A stretch of 64,000 bases of DNA from Cryptomeria japonica. Its lineage: Eukaryota; Streptophyta; Pinopsida; Cupressales; Cupressaceae. Both the position numbers and the translations under genes were made by a program. Below the pieces are notes generated by a model, which was given only the letters and a program-made list of their open reading frames with translations, made no database searches and was not told the origin of the DNA. The stretch covers positions 571,837,241 through 571,901,240 of the forward strand of contig NC_081410.1 in NCBI RefSeq assembly GCF_030272615.1. The letters are read 5' to 3'. This document shows positions 13,451 to 26,783 of the stretch, in pieces (the stretch's first letter is position 1; the number at the start of each line of letters is the position of its first letter).

Positions 13451-14248
13451 GATGTTAAAAGCCCTGGTCATATAGGTTTTAATTTAAATTGAGTTTAAGT
13501 TGACTTAAGTGGACATGGTTTAAAATTTTATTTTGTTTTGAAATGTAAGCTAAGTTTTCCTAAAAAAATTCTATTGTTTTGTATTAATGTAAGCTAAGTT
13601 TTCCTAAAAAAATTCTATTGTTTTCTTAAAAAAAAAATTGTTATCTAAGATTTCCTAAAAAATGTTAACGTTTTTTGAAAATGTTCAAAATAAATATTAA
13701 ATATATAAATTATTTATTTGAAAAAAAAAAAAAAAAAAGAAAACTTTTTTTATTTGTTATTTTTAAAAATAAATTAAATAGTAAATAAAAAAATACAAAA
13801 AATAACATAATTAAACAAGAAAAAGGGTAATTTTGTGCACCTGAAACAATGTAGGTTGAATGGTGAGTGATTTGAAGTGCTGATGGGAGCCGCTGATGAA
13901 AAGTAGATAGGGGGTTCTCTCTAACCACCCTAGTGGAGCTCAGACTGACAGTTGAGAATGACATCTCAACTGTCATTTTGGGTTTATATAGAGTATGTTG
14001 GGAAAAACAGTTCATCTAGGGTTCGCTCGAAGGGGTGCTTCGAGCGAACCCATTAAAATATAATATTTTATTAGGTTCGCTCAAACCCTATTTTGAAATC
14101 GGGTTTGAGCGAACCCCGACCCATGGGTGGGTTCAAGCAAACTCACATGGGTAGTTCGATCGAACACCCTCAGTTCATTCGAACCACCCTAAATTTTTTT
14201 ACCACCCCTACAATTTTCCTTCACGGGTAAAGGTGGGAAGCACTATTG

Positions 14249-14478
14249 TGAACTCACCCAAAAGCAAGTCATTCATTCAATTTAACCATCTAATTTTATT
14301 AAAAGTTAATCAAATTATTAGATTCCTATTTGGATCAATTCTCTCTCAAGGTTACATAGCCTCAATCATAGTTTCTTCTCTTTTGTGTGACAAGTATTTT
14401 GCTTGCAGATGATTCTTGGCTCCTATGGTTGTACCATCAACTTCTACATGATATTAGAGCACAATCTTTTCTCCTACA
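14249..14478 (+). repeat. 5' LTR of element A, right part
   Basis: This continues the interrupted LTR: ggatcaattctctctcaagg is shared with the 3' LTR, and so is the end, ttttctcctaca (14467-14478). The second copy of the G target duplication is at 14249-14257. Confidence 0.8.
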
Positions 14479-14492
14479 TGGTATCATAGTAG
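14479..14492 (+). other. Primer binding site of element A
   Basis: TGGTATCATAGTAG directly follows the LTR end. Its first eight bases match the usual TGGTATCAGAGC complement of initiator tRNA-Met used by copia elements; the rest has drifted. Confidence 0.65.
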
Positions 14493-14499
14493 TTTTGTT

Positions 14500-14840
14500 A
14501 AGTTCCTATCCATATTCTTGAGAGATCCAAGCTTGAGTGATTTTTTTGCATAGTAGATTTGTTAAGTGCCTATCCATATTCTTGAGGGATCCATGCTTGA
14601 GTGATTTTTCTGTGCACATTAGGTTCAAACGGAGGCTGCTTCCCCTTTTTAGGAAATTTTCCATTTTCAATTTTTTTTTTTTCATAAACTTTCTATTTCC
14701 AAAAAGTTTTTTATTTTTTTGGAAAATTTCTATTTTTTGAAACTTTTTTATTTTTGGAAACTTTCTAATTTTTTTTGAAAAATTTCTATTTTTGGAAAGT
14801 TTCCATTTCTCGAAACCCTTCAAGCCTTCCAAGCCCAAAT
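14500..14840. repeat. Short tandem duplication and T-rich repeats
   Basis: A segment of about 58 bp containing cctatccatattcttgag is present twice in tandem (about 14505-14560 and 14566-14620). After it come degenerate T-rich repeats built on ttttggaaa(c/g)tttct. It is part of the untranslated leader of element A. Confidence 0.65.
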
Positions 14841-15285
14841 TGACATACAGTTGGTTTTTTGGCCATAACTTGGTCATATGGAGTCAAAATTGTAAAAATG
14901 AGATATCATCAGAAAGCTAGTTTTAGGGCCAATTTCAATTTGCAGATGGTTTTGTTAGATTCTACACCAATTCTTCATACTAGGCCTCCAAAGTCATCCT
15001 TCAATTTTGTACTTCCAAGGCTATATCTTGCTCATTCAGACTTCATTTTTTGAAAACCTAACATCATCAGAAAGCACTCTGAGTTCTCTATCTATATTTC
15101 AGGTCTACTTTTCTAGATTTTGGCATAGGTATATATTTTATTTAGATTTTTTTGTTTTCATTATTTGGTTAATTACTTGTATGTTTTAGCACTTAAGATA
15201 GATTTGTTTTTTATAGATGGTTGTATTTGATGTGCTTTACATATTCTGATTCTTGGGGTCTAATTATTTCATTTGAGGAGGTATC

Positions 15286-15983
15286 ATGGGTATTTTTGTT
15301 CATCCTTCCATTGTTTATCTAGAGCAAAGGGCAATTATGAGTCTCAATGACAAGGCAGCCAGACACATCTCAAATGGCTAGATATGTTGCCTTATTTGTA
15401 TGAACTCACACCTAAACCAATCACATTAGGAGGTAGATCAACTTGGGGTAATATCATAGACCATGTCATAAGTGTGAATTGTTCTAGCGTTGATTGTGAC
15501 ATTATGTGTGCTATATCTAACCTTGAGTGTCCTCACACACTTTGGACTCAACTTTAGGAGATGTATGGAGAACCTTATATATCTCCATTCTTATAGGATC
15601 ATGCAACTTATTGTCTTCTTCCCCTTGCAAATGCATATTTTATACCCTTTGATGATGATACTTTAGAGTAGCTTGAGTGTATTAGAGGTCTTTCATGCTA
15701 TGATGGATCAAAGGCCTATCTTCATATTCCTATTCCTCATATTGAGATCCCTTCTCAATCATCTTCATCTTTTGTTGTTCTTGATTACATTGGTATTGGC
15801 TCATACATAACCCCCATTGTTTCATTTCAACAGAACATTACTCTTATAGACACAACTACTTGGGATTCGTATCTTACAATCATATCATTCTTGTTTGTGA
15901 AGTCTAATACTATAGATCTAGAGGATTATCTTGAGGACATTCATCTCCTCTTTACTAATAGCCACGTTGCTATTGTCAGCTAA
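15286..15983 (+). pseudogene. gag-like remnant of element A
   Basis: From ATG 15286 the frame reads through phrases such as YLEQRAIMSLNDKAARHI. It needs a one-base shift near 15382 and then reads on (LYELTPKPITLGGRSTWGN, LWTQL, EMYGEPY) to TAA at 15981-15983, broken by three in-frame TAG codons. The sentence-like run with a L-W-x-x-L then M-Y-G motif resembles the gag N-terminal region of copia-type elements, but no zinc knuckle is left. It lies between the PBS of A and the insertion of B. The three TAGs fit lost CAG glutamines. Assignment to gag is an inference from position and this motif only. Confidence 0.45.
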
Positions 15984-16039
15984 TCTGTATCACCCATTAA
16001 GCTTATTCTTCATTAGTTTTTGTAGTGTCCTAATTTGTC

Positions 16040-17744
16040 TGTAGTGCCCCTCCTAGAATTTCATTTCGATTTGCGTCTAGATAGACTTATTTAGACATAT
16101 CATGGTTATTTTGATGGTTGTTTATGACTCTTCTTCTATTTTGGATGGTATTTGTGATGTTAGGACTTATGTGGATTAAATGACTTGTGATGATACTAAC
16201 CCTATTTCGTGATGATGATTCTACGTGATGTTTGATATCATTTTACATGACTGTATTCGTGAGTAGAGATGATGTCGTATCACTCATTGGGATCATACAT
16301 CGAGTCGACCTGGCTTCACAGGTCTGAGTGTGTCTTTATCCCAATGGCAAGTTGTTGGAGATGACATAGTTTCCCTCACACACTCTAGGTCTAAGATGTG
16401 TACCTTGTCGATTTCGTTACGACACAAGTTGTGGTTAGAGTCTTGCATTATGTGTCCCCTTGGTGTAAGTGGGTTTGAGTCCATGTTTATGTGTAATTGT
16501 TCAATTATTAAGATTATAGATAATTATTTGGTTATCTTTGGGTCATTATTTCATTGTAAGATTTTATTTAACCAATTAGGATTTATTAATTGGTTTATTG
16601 ATTTAATCATTGTGGATATTTAATCATCTTTGATTATTGATGAGATTTAATTATTTTAATGTTTTATTTATTTATTATTTGATGATTTATCTATTTTAAT
16701 TTATTGTTTATTTGTGTTGTTTTGATATTGAATATTTATTTATTTGAGGATTATCAATTGTTTGGTATTATCTATTATTCCGATTTGTTGATGAGCAAGC
16801 TATTTATTATTTATTTATTGTTGTTGAGATTTATTTATTGTTTAATTATTTAATTTATTCTATTTATTGTTGAAGATGACTTTTATTTAGTTATTGCTTT
16901 TAATTTAATTATTTATTTGGGTTCTATTTTATTTTATTTATTTATTGGTGTTGATATTAATAATGATAATCAATTATAATTATAATGTGGGAAATTATTT
17001 AATGAAAATATGGAATATTATTTGCAAATAATATTATTTTTACCTACCATCTAATTTTAAGGCAATATTTGTATTTCCCAATTAATGGCCATATCTATAC
17101 TAAATAATTGAATTTTATTTATTTCCACCTACCTTTATTTTTGATTGATTGGTGCGATTGAGTAGGTAAGAAATATATATTTATATTATGCCTTTTTTTT
17201 TTAACATTGTAAAGGTAAGTAAGCTATATGGTTTCCGGAATTTTTCTATTGGTCAAGAAAACTATAGTCTTTAATTTAATTTTCTTATCTATTTTGGCTT
17301 GTTGGTCTATGCATCGGTTAATCATCCGGCAGATCATTGCAAGAATATTTTGGGAATTGGTTTGGGAGTTTGGATTGCGATTTGGATTTTGGAAGGCTTG
17401 GCATTTTAAGAATTCTTCTTCAATTTTGGTTTTGCGAATTGCATGTTTGGTGGTTCTTACTTCTGCATTTTCTTTCCGGAAAAGATTATCTTCTCCGTGT
17501 CTGCAATTTTGAATTTGGATTGCTCTTGGAGATTGGTGTGATTGTGGAAAAGATATTCCTTAATGGTTTTCAATGTGTTATGCAAGTTTGGAATGGGTAA
17601 TGTGCAGTTTTGGCTTCTTGTCTTCTTTGTGATTACCGTATTTTCTCAGTGACCACTCTGTGGAAGTGTGGACCTTTCATTCCGCTTGTTTTGGATGCAT
17701 TTAGTTCTTGAATAGTTTGTTTGAGTCTCTCTTGTTGTTTGTTG

Positions 17745-17789
<45 letters not shown>

Positions 17790-20700
17790 AAGTGATCTAG
17801 ACTTCATATTTCTCAGTTTATGCTCAGTGGGAGAGGGAATTTCTTATGTAACTTTTTGTCAGGGGATATGCAGTGAGTATGATGATTGTATTTGATGTTA
17901 TTTTGATGTTCCAAACCACTTGTGTTTGTTATGAGGGCCATTTTGTACCCCTGAGCTTTCCTGAGACCCCTCCTCAGCCAAATGCCTTTGCATTGATATG
18001 TTCTCTGCACTTTTATCGGAAACGCTATAGAAACACCCAGAAACGCCATAGAAAATACCAGAAATGCCACCCTACATGCCAAGAATGCCACCATACATGC
18101 CAGGAATGCCACAGTACATACCATATGCTCTGTCAAACTTACCATGAGAGTTGAGATCTTGATTTGCAGATTTAACCAAATTGACCAGAAATGCCACCCT
18201 AGAGACCAAAAATAATATCATACTGACTAAAAATGTTACCATACATTCCAAAAATGTTACCATACCTACCAAGAATGCTATCCTAGGTTTCAGGGGTTCT
18301 GAGCTGCCCTGGGGGTCTCCGAAAGCCAGTTTTTGGCTTGTTTGAGTGCATCTTTGGTTTGTTCAAATGCTCCAGAGGCTTGTGTAGTATGTATTGACAT
18401 TTTTGGGGTTGAATATGATGTTGTTTGATCTTTTATGATGTTTCATGTTCTCCAATAAGAAGGTTCAAGCCTTACCGATGAGGTGATTCCTATGCGATTT
18501 GACGCTCCAATGAGAGGGAGAATGCCTCACTATTGAGTGATTGATTTTATGACTCTAGTGGGATGTGATATGCCTCAATATTGAGAATTTGATGTTATTT
18601 GGACCTCTTTTATGATTTTCATCCATGATTGGCTTATATTAGTGTTGCATTTGTGAAGGTTTCCTTCCTTGAGTTGACCCTTGCGTCTTTGCTGCTTAGT
18701 TTGTGTTCAGTTGCTTTTATGGTTATTGAATCTTCTTGAGATTTCATGATGGTGTTATTTTTTCCTTTGATTTGTACCTTTACCCTATGGCCTTGGTTCA
18801 TGGAAGGGGCAGTGGACTCTTGCATGTGTCGGTACTAGGTTGTGAGTACTAGGCCTCTAGGAAGGGGGTCTAAACCTACGAAACCACATGAAGAGTTGAT
18901 GGTATAATTGCAAGTGATATCACAATAATAAATGATTAGAGGGTTGGGTATTAGGAATACACCTAATAAATACAAAGAATATGATATGGTATGCCCCAAT
19001 TCGATGGACCAGGGGAGGTGTTTTTTTGGATCCTAGATTGGGAAGACCGTTGGAGCGGTATACCCTATCTACCGTGAGTTACTCCAAGGTGGAGACGGAT
19101 GCCACATGAGGCTAGCATGTGATGACACTCTATCCAACATGTATCCATTGTCCATATGCCTTGTTTTATTGATTTTCTTTTGAGGATGATTGCATTGTAT
19201 CCTTGTGTTTGGGTTTCGTGGAGTCTTGTTGTATCCTTTGGTTGTTAGGTGTCAGCTTAGGTCTTGAGTGTGTGTTGGAACATTTGTAATATCCTAGCAT
19301 CGGGGGTGGTTCCTTCATTGGTTTCACATGGTCGGGTGGTTGATTTCCTTCTTCCATTTGGATACTCTCATTGGTGTTGCGTGCACGGATTGGATTCTTC
19401 ATGAGATTGAACTTTGGAATTGGTTTCCTATGTTCGTGAAAGAAGACTTTGTATCATAAAGAAATATGTATGTAAAAGAAATGATGTATCCTTATATTGT
19501 ACTATCTTGTATTTGAGAAGGATGTTTTAATAAGACTTGATGTTGGAATTAGGTATATATCTATGGTTATTTCATAATGTAGAAGATGCTTGTATGAGTT
19601 TAGAGGTAATCATGTTGTAAATGGATTAGTTTATTTGTACTTGAGATGTATTGCATTCATGTGATGGATAGTAATATGTTATGCTATTTAATGAATGATA
19701 GATAGATGAAATGGTGAGCATTGATTTATATTCGAATAACTTGGTGATCATGGACACTAAAGGTTGAATGATTTGTATAAAGCTATGTGTGTTAGGAATT
19801 TGCATAAGATGATAAGGATGATATGATAAAGTGAGAGATTATGTATCTTGTGTTAGGTATCTATAAGAAATGAATAAGGAAGATGACGTAGAGGTTAGGA
19901 GGAATGCTTGATGTTTCCCTGATGTATAGAATGATTAATATATAAAATAAGCTTATGGATTTAATGGGATTATGAAATGGAGTAGTCATATGAATTTGAG
20001 TTGTATTTATATTCATGTATTGGTTTTAAGTTATGTTATTCCTTAGTATGAGGACGAAAATAATAGAATATATGCATTGAAGCTTTACTTGTGTAGTTAA
20101 GAATTTTAAGAGGAATGAATGGTTAAGTAAAAACTATGATGCAATATGATAAAGGAAATAAGATTACGTACTTATGTTGCTTGTACTATCAAGCCTTTAG
20201 GATATGTTGTAGCAATAGAGACCATGTGCGTTTTCTATGTACTCTTTCGTATTAGGGCTTGATGAAATAGGAACAATGATCTTGTAATAAGATGATGTAT
20301 TGTTACTTGGTTCCTGTCGAAAAAAGGTTTATTGTTAGGATTGAAATACTATGTTGGTTTAGGGGATTAAATGATCAAAATATGTTTATAGTATTAAATA
20401 TGATTCTTGAAATTGGTTAGCAGCATGGAATCCTATTTGGAAGATGATAAGTGCTTTCTTTGTAATCTTGCGTACGAATATGGATAGTATTCTTGATGGA
20501 AAGTGAAATGGTTGTGCAACTTATGATCTTCTAGATAAGTGTTATGTTTTGATGATGTGAAGTAGTGACATTAATATACCCTAGGGAATAATTGTGTTGT
20601 AAGAATGTATTTTGTTATGTTCTTATGTTAGAAGGTTTAATCTGCTTGCGTAATATAGTTTTATGATTATTTACATGATGGTTTATGCATGTGATCTTGC

Positions 20701-20828
20701 AATTGGTTAATGTTGCATTGATGCATGTTAATGTTACATAGAGTGTCGAATGTTTTCTTACAATTTTTTATCTCCATTTGTTAGTAGATTTTAGGTTATT
20801 ACTCTAGGGTATTTTGGCAGGCATTACA
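16040..20828. mobile_element. Probable 4.8 kb solo LTR B
   Basis: The segment starts TGTAGTGCC and ends GGCATTACA, which are inverted copies apart from one base. It is flanked by a perfect 5 bp duplication, ttgtc, at 16035-16039 and 20829-20833. No gag or pol coding is seen in it. Contents include a very AT-rich part (16500-17200), a CT microsatellite (about 17750-17786) and a minisatellite (about 18000-18290). It sits inside the interior of element A. The length is large but known for some gypsy-type LTRs. The orientation cannot be decided, and a short internal LTR pair cannot be fully excluded. Confidence 0.7.
18000..18290. repeat. About 21 bp degenerate minisatellite
   Basis: Copies of a unit like gaaatgccaccatacatgcc follow one another with many substitutions, in two clusters (about 18008-18125 and 18180-18285) inside solo LTR B. 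The open frames here are by-products of the repeat. Confidence 0.75.
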
Positions 20829-20844
20829 TTGTCACCTCCTACAT
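20825..20844. repeat. Left copy of a 20 bp direct repeat flanking element C
   Basis: tacattgtcacctcctacat spans the end of solo LTR B, its target duplication ttgtc, and host sequence, and ends at the first base of element C. The identical 20 bases occur at 35954-35973 on the other side of C. Confidence 0.85.
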
Positions 20845-21228
20845 GTTAGACACAATGCACCACTGACAGGGGGTGAATCAATGGTTCTCAAATTTTTCCC
20901 TTCAACTATCCCTATGAAAGTATACTGATTGACAGATCTAGCTGAAAGAAGACTTATCGGTTAGTGAGGAGACCAACACAAATGCAATCACAAAAGGGGA
21001 CATCACATAACACCAGTATATACGAGGAAAACTAGCCTCACAATCCAGCCTCACAATGAAAACTCTATTACAATGTTTAGGGCACCAACCCAAGGAGCTA
21101 CAACTCCTGATTTAGGGCACCAACCCAAGGAGAACCAACCCCTAACTTGTTTATGGGCTACAAACCAAAGGAACTACAATCCCTGATTTAGTGCACCAAC
21201 CCAAGGAGCTACAACCCCTGCAGAAAGA

Positions 21229-22364
21229 TGTTATTATTTACTAAGTTGTCATTAGTTTTATGTCCAAAGTCATCCTATATACTCTAGTCGGTTAATACTA
21301 CCAAAATATTCAGTCGATAAGCACTAATGCAGCCAGTTACAGAAGAAAGGAGTCACAGAGTTAAGTATACACCGAGCTGTCTACTGAGCAACAAAGAAGG
21401 TATACCGAGTAATCTGAACCAAGTAGAAATGTGTTACCAGATTCAATGAACCTGGACACATATGTGAAATGTGTTACAAAACTCGAGAAGATCTAACCGT
21501 TATCACATAGGAAATTGCACTTCAAGATTTTGTATGATTTTGAGGAAGTTTATCCAATGAAATAATTTCTATGTTTATTCATTCGATGAATCTTGTTTGT
21601 AAGATCGAAGCATGAATAGATCACTGTCCCAGAGATATATTTATACAAAATGATTTGAGTATCTAAAAAGGTGAAGAGACAATGTGTTGTGACTGCTAAG
21701 ACTGACAGAGATATTTAGAGGTCACCGAGAAAGTCTTCAAAGAATAGTTTATGGGATAGAGTAATCAGAAGGGTTTACTGAGTTGATTTATTAAATACCG
21801 AGGTATGCTATGAGCAAATTAATTTCATATTGAGCACATAGAGTCTGCTATAACATTTCAAATGTTAAGTTGTAGATATTTGTAAAGATTTTGATTGTCT
21901 TATTTGAGTTGTAATAGAAACCTTTAACAGGGTAAAAGACTCTAACAAAGTCTATAAATTGTAAAGCCTTTAAACAGGTGCAACATTTTGAAAAAGTGTT
22001 TGTAAAATCCTTTAGCAAGGTAGATCTAACGATCTTGATACTCCTAACAGGGTAAGCTATCAGAAATAGCTAAACATGTAGCTCTAACTGAGCAACCTTT
22101 ATTATTGCAGTAGTGAAGTTGTGGGTGCCATCCCCACCGCAGTTTTTCTCTCTAACAAAGAGTTTTTGTGTAATCAAAACATTAGTGTTATGGAGTGAAA
22201 TGTGTATGAATGTTATCTCTATGATTATGTTTCAACATTATATATTATGAGATCTACAGTATTCAGTTTATGTTTATCAGTAAAATTATTGTTGCAGAAA
22301 AGTTTTGAAGTACTTATTTACCCCTCCCCTCTCAGTACATTAGCTTTCCTGGTTGGACCTAACA
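21229..22364 (+). repeat. 5' LTR of element D
   Basis: It starts TGTTATTATTTAC and ends GGACCTAACA. A hairpin with an acccctcccc-type loop is at 22310-22338. The 3' LTR at 25627 repeats the sequence. Confidence 0.9.
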
Positions 22365-22380
22365 ATTGGTATCAGAGCTC
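22365..22380 (+). other. Primer binding site of element D
   Basis: ATTGGTATCAGAGCTC directly follows the LTR end. This is the standard initiator tRNA-Met PBS of plant copia-type elements, unaltered here. Confidence 0.9.
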
Positions 22381-22388
22381 TATAGAAG

Positions 22389-25319
22389 ATGATTTCGCAA
22401 AAGGAATTGATAACTTTAACCGGAGTTGAGTCTGATTGCAGAGGTCTTAAGTTGAATAATGTTACAGATGCAGAGCTAAAATTTGCAATTAGAGTCATTG
22501 GTTATTGTTTCTTTCAATCGGCAAGGGAAAATAGTGTACCATGTGCAACTGTAGATTTGGCCTACAAGATTGTGAAGAAAGGCATGAAGATTGATCTATG
22601 TGAAGTGTTGTTGAAAAACCTATTTGAAAATCTCAACACCATAAGAAAACCTAAGAAGAATAACTCGGCTAACACACTAAAGTTTGGGTCACTCTTAGTG
22701 TGCATGTTTTTCTATTTTCAAAAATTCTTCCCATCAGTCGGTAATGTTGTCTGGGAGTTACATCGACCAATCACCCATCAGATAAATGATTTTATCAAAC
22801 AGCTAGGTGATAATTTTAATGATATAATGGATGACTACTTTAGAAAATTTCAAGAAAAGATGCATAATAGGTATAGAATCCCACCTCAGCTAGTGGAGAA
22901 ATATAAGGACTCTATATGTTTTGAAGTAGACACTGACTACTGCTATGTCAATGCAGTAGAACCCAGAACTCAATCCTTACCGCCTATGGGTTATGAGATT
23001 GATTATGATATTTCTCAACAACAGATAGATGCCTTTCTGGCACTTCCTAGGCACTCTACCGAGCTTAGATATGGTACCTATGAAGAGGTAAAACAGAAGG
23101 TAAAAATGAGCATAGTAGTACCGAAGGCTACAAGAAAAGCCACTAAAATGATAAAAGACTTAACTAAGAAATTTGGAGAAGGTTCTACCTCCACACCTAC
23201 TAAGTCAACATGTAGGATAGATGATATACTCTCAATAGAGGAAGAATCTGAAGCTCAAGAAGCAACAATTACTTTGAGCACCGAGTTACCAAAGGGCAAA
23301 ATATTGAAAAGGAAGAAACAAGATACACCTAAGGTATCACCGACTCCACCAGTGAAAAGACCTAACACTAGATCATCTGCAGTGTCACCCAGCAAGAGGC
23401 AGAAAAATGTTGAATTGCCTAAAGTTACAAAGACTTATAGAAAGTCAACCAGGAGACTCATTTTGAATAAGGAGTCAAGTGACACAAAATTTGAAGACAA
23501 AAATAAATTTCAGATTGTCAAAAGCACAAAGGAAGATGTACACAGTTTTGACAACTTTTGTGCCAAATTGCAGCAATATGGAGGATTCGGGTCATTCAGG
23601 TATGTTAAATATGACTCCCCGACAGAAGAAGAAAGGAGACAAATAGAAGAGTTAGTTGTATGTACACTTCTCAAATTCTGAGTAGTTCCATTGGAAGTAA
23701 CTGAGTTTCTTCCAAAAGCATTATACTCTCATATTGACAACAGATGGAAATATGCTATGGACTCGGAGAAGCAAATAAGAGAAAGAGTTTTGGTACATCT
23801 CTTTCCAGACATGTCGGTAGAAGATATAAGAAAACATTTGAAAAACTACCAGACAAACTTTTCGGTGAAGCAAAGAGCCCTAAAAATGATGAATGGACTC
23901 TATCTTGAAGTAGAAAAGGAGACAAAAGAAAAATGGCAAGAAATTTTCTGCATTTAGACTAAAGAGCCTCAAGGTGAAGTGGAAATTGTTGACATCACCG
24001 AGCAAGATCCTACTTTAACTATTCAACAAGATGAGGATGTCATGGACATTGAGGCACATGAACAAGAGATGATAGAAGGAAATGCATATGCCAAACTGGT
24101 ATCAAGTGAATTAGTTTTGGAACAAGTCAAGTCCTATCCTCCGGTAACTCAACAAGTTTCAACCGAGAAACCTCAGGACATCGATCAAGGCAAAGAGGAT
24201 CAGTCGGCTACACAAGGTGAATCTACTTCTCAGGCCACCAGGGAATAGACTTCTCAAGTACCTGCAAGCATGAAAACTGTTGCCACTGAGACCCCAAGCA
24301 AGGAAACCCCAAAGGAAACATCAAAGGCTAAGGGAACCGATAAAAGCATTGCCTCTATCGAGCAACCTACCGAGGATGAACAAGCCTCCAAAGCCATTGT
24401 ACTCATTCAACCGGTGAAAGCCTCATCATCCAAAGAAAAGAAAGTGAAGAAGCATAGTTTCAAGGTAGATCTATCTAAGCCTATTGTGTTACCAAATGTT
24501 GACATTTCAAAACTGAAAGGGCAAGCACTTATTGAATTCGGAGAACTATGTAAAGCCAAAGCAGAACAAGAAAGACAAATGGCTATTTAGAAGAAGAACC
24601 AAGTACTTCAGAAGGTTAAAGCATTATTGACAGACATGCTACCTGAAGCTATCGTGAATAAAGATGCTACCATCCATATACAACTAGATGAACTACTCAC
24701 TAAATTAGAAGCATCAGGAGTAGATGCATCAGAATACCTTAGCAAATTAAAGGACAAAGAGCTTACTGCCAAAATGATTGAAGAAGTGCAGAAAGCCATT
24801 GCTATAGGTAAAGTCAAGCTTATTGGATTCATTGCTGAGTTTTCCCCTCAACTCAAGCACATTCTTTATTTATTCCAGAAATTATGTACATTTTCATTAT
24901 TTATTAAGGATATCAAGCATAAGACCGAAGTCATTGAAAAAGAGATTACCCATCTCTCCAATAAATTGACCACCGAGCCAAATTCTATTCAAAATTTCTA
25001 TACCAAGCTGCAAACTCTTATGGCTCAACAGTTGGAACTTCGGAATGAAGAGCACAAAATCAGGATGGATATCATGACTCTTCAGAGTTTATTTATTCCC
25101 CATCTATCATCAGTCCAAGAGAAGATCAACCGAGCTACATAGTTGTCCACTCAAGCTGAGGAAAGCACATTAGATGGTCTGATCTCACTCTTAGCTGATA
25201 TTATAGCTTAGAATTCTTTAATGGAAAGTGTCAAGGGTGCACTTACCAATGCTCTCAACGATGCTCGCACTAAGTATAAATCTATTTTTGATCAGCTGCC
25301 CCCACCAAGTGGTAATTAG
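22389..25319 (+). pseudogene. Long unknown ORF of element D (gag position)
   Basis: From ATG 22389, 24 bases after the 5' LTR end, a single frame runs to TAG 25317-25319 (976 residues) with in-frame stops TGA 23679, and TAG at 23955, 24246, 24588, 25140 and 25209. The N-terminal 230 residues look globular (RVIGYCFFQSARENSVPCAT; VVWELHRPITHQINDFIKQL). The middle is lysine-, proline- and glutamate-rich and low complexity. The last 200 residues look like coiled coil. There is no CCHC knuckle and no protease, RT, RNase H or integrase motif. Its position argues for a gag-like structural protein, but I do not recognise the family. The frame is kept throughout with no frameshift, so it was recently functional or selected. 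Confidence 0.7.
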
Positions 25320-25611
25320 TTTTGATGTTTGTCAAAAAGGGGGAGTGTACCGAGTATAAGAGGGAGTGTACCGAGTAGAACAGAGTGCAGCACAGAGTAT
25401 CCAAATGTATAGTTGAAATTGACAGGGGGAGCATTGATCACAGGAGCATGCAAATTAAGTTATGTACAGTAAATTGATAAGGGAAGTATATATTTGAGTA
25501 TGTTACTATTTATTTACAATTGTATATACTGCCATTTTAGTCAAATTTTGTAAGTATATAGATTTTGAGTCATGACTTTGAAAGGAGTTTTGTCAAACAT
25601 ACCAAACTAAT

Positions 25612-25626
25612 GTCAAAAGGGGAGAT
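25612..25626 (+). other. Polypurine tract of element D
   Basis: tcaaaaggggagat lies directly before the 3' LTR start at 25627. A second similar tract (caaaaagggggagtg) occurs at about 25332, just after the ORF. Confidence 0.75.
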
Positions 25627-26783
25627 TACTATTATTTACTAAGTTGTCATTAGTTTTATGTCCAAAGTCATCCTATATACTCTAGTCGGTTAATACTATC
25701 AAAATATTTAGTCGGTAAGCACTAATGCAGTCAGTTACAAAAGAAAGGAGTCATAGAGTTAAGTATACACCGAGCTGTCTACCGAGTAAAGTTCTAAGTC
25801 TACTGAGTAGCAAAGAAGGTATACCGAGTAATCTGAACTAAGTAGAAATGTGTTACCAGATTCAATGAACCTGGACACATATGTGAAACGTGTTACAAAA
25901 CTCGAGAAGATCTAACCGTTATCACATAGGAAATTGTACTTCAAGATTTTGTATGATTTTGAGGAAGTTTATCCAATGAAATAATTTCTATGTTTATTCA
26001 TTCGATGAATCTTGTTTGTAAGATCGAAGCATGAACAGATCACCGTCCCAGAGATCTATTTATATAGAATGATTTGAGTATCTAAAAAGGTGAAGAGACA
26101 ATGTGTTGTGACTGCTAAGACTGACAGAGATATTCAGAGGTCACCGAGAAAGTCTTCAAAGAACAGTTTATGGGACAAAGTAAATAGAAGGGTTTACCGA
26201 GTTGATTTATTAAATACTGAGGTATGCTATGAGCAAATTAATTTCATATTGAGCACATAGAGTCTGCTATAAAATTTCAGATGTAAATTTGCAGATATTT
26301 GTAAAGATTTTGATTGTATTATTTGAGTTGTAATAGAAACCTTTAACAGGGTAAAAGACTCTAACAAAGTCTATAAATTGTAAAGCCTTTAACCAGGTGT
26401 AGCATTTTGAAAAAGTGTTTGTAAAATCCTTTAGCAAGGTAGATCTAATGATCTTGATACTCCTAACAGGGTAAGCTATCAGAAATAGCTAAACATGTAC
26501 CTCTAACTGAGCAACCTTTATTATTGTAGTAGTGAAGTTGTGGGTGCCATCCCCATCGCAGTTTTTCTCTCTAACAAAGAGTTTCTGTGTAATCAAACTA
26601 TTAGTGTTATGGAGTGAAATGTGTATGAATGTTATTTCTATGATTATGTTTTAGCATTATTTATTATGAGATCTACAGTATTCAGTTTATGTTTATCAGT
26701 AAAATTATTGTTGAAGAAAAGTTTTGAAGTACTGATTCACCCCTCCCCTCTTAGTACATTAGCTTTCCTGGTTTGACCTAACA
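25627..26783 (+). repeat. 3' LTR of element D
   Basis: It matches 21229-22364. The first bases are TACT rather than TGTT and the end is GACCTAACA. The U5 hairpin is at 26729-26757 (gtactga ... ttagtac). Confidence 0.9.

Larger units (their letters stand above)
21229..26783 (+). mobile_element. Plus-strand non-autonomous LTR element D
   Basis: LTRs at 21229-22364 and 25627-26783 are nearly identical apart from substitutions and a roughly 20 bp indel. An initiator-Met PBS follows the 5' LTR and a purine tract precedes the 3' LTR. The target duplication is aaaga (21224-21228) against caaga (26784-26788), one mismatch. Comparison with the uninterrupted LTR of C at about 33690-33730 shows the empty site. 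The interior is almost filled by one broken 977-codon frame that does not resemble pol. Confidence 0.9.

Noticed and set aside
17228-17600. Two overlapping plus-strand frames in solo LTR B
   Set aside because: Low-complexity, no motif, and lying in an LTR without gag or pol signals.
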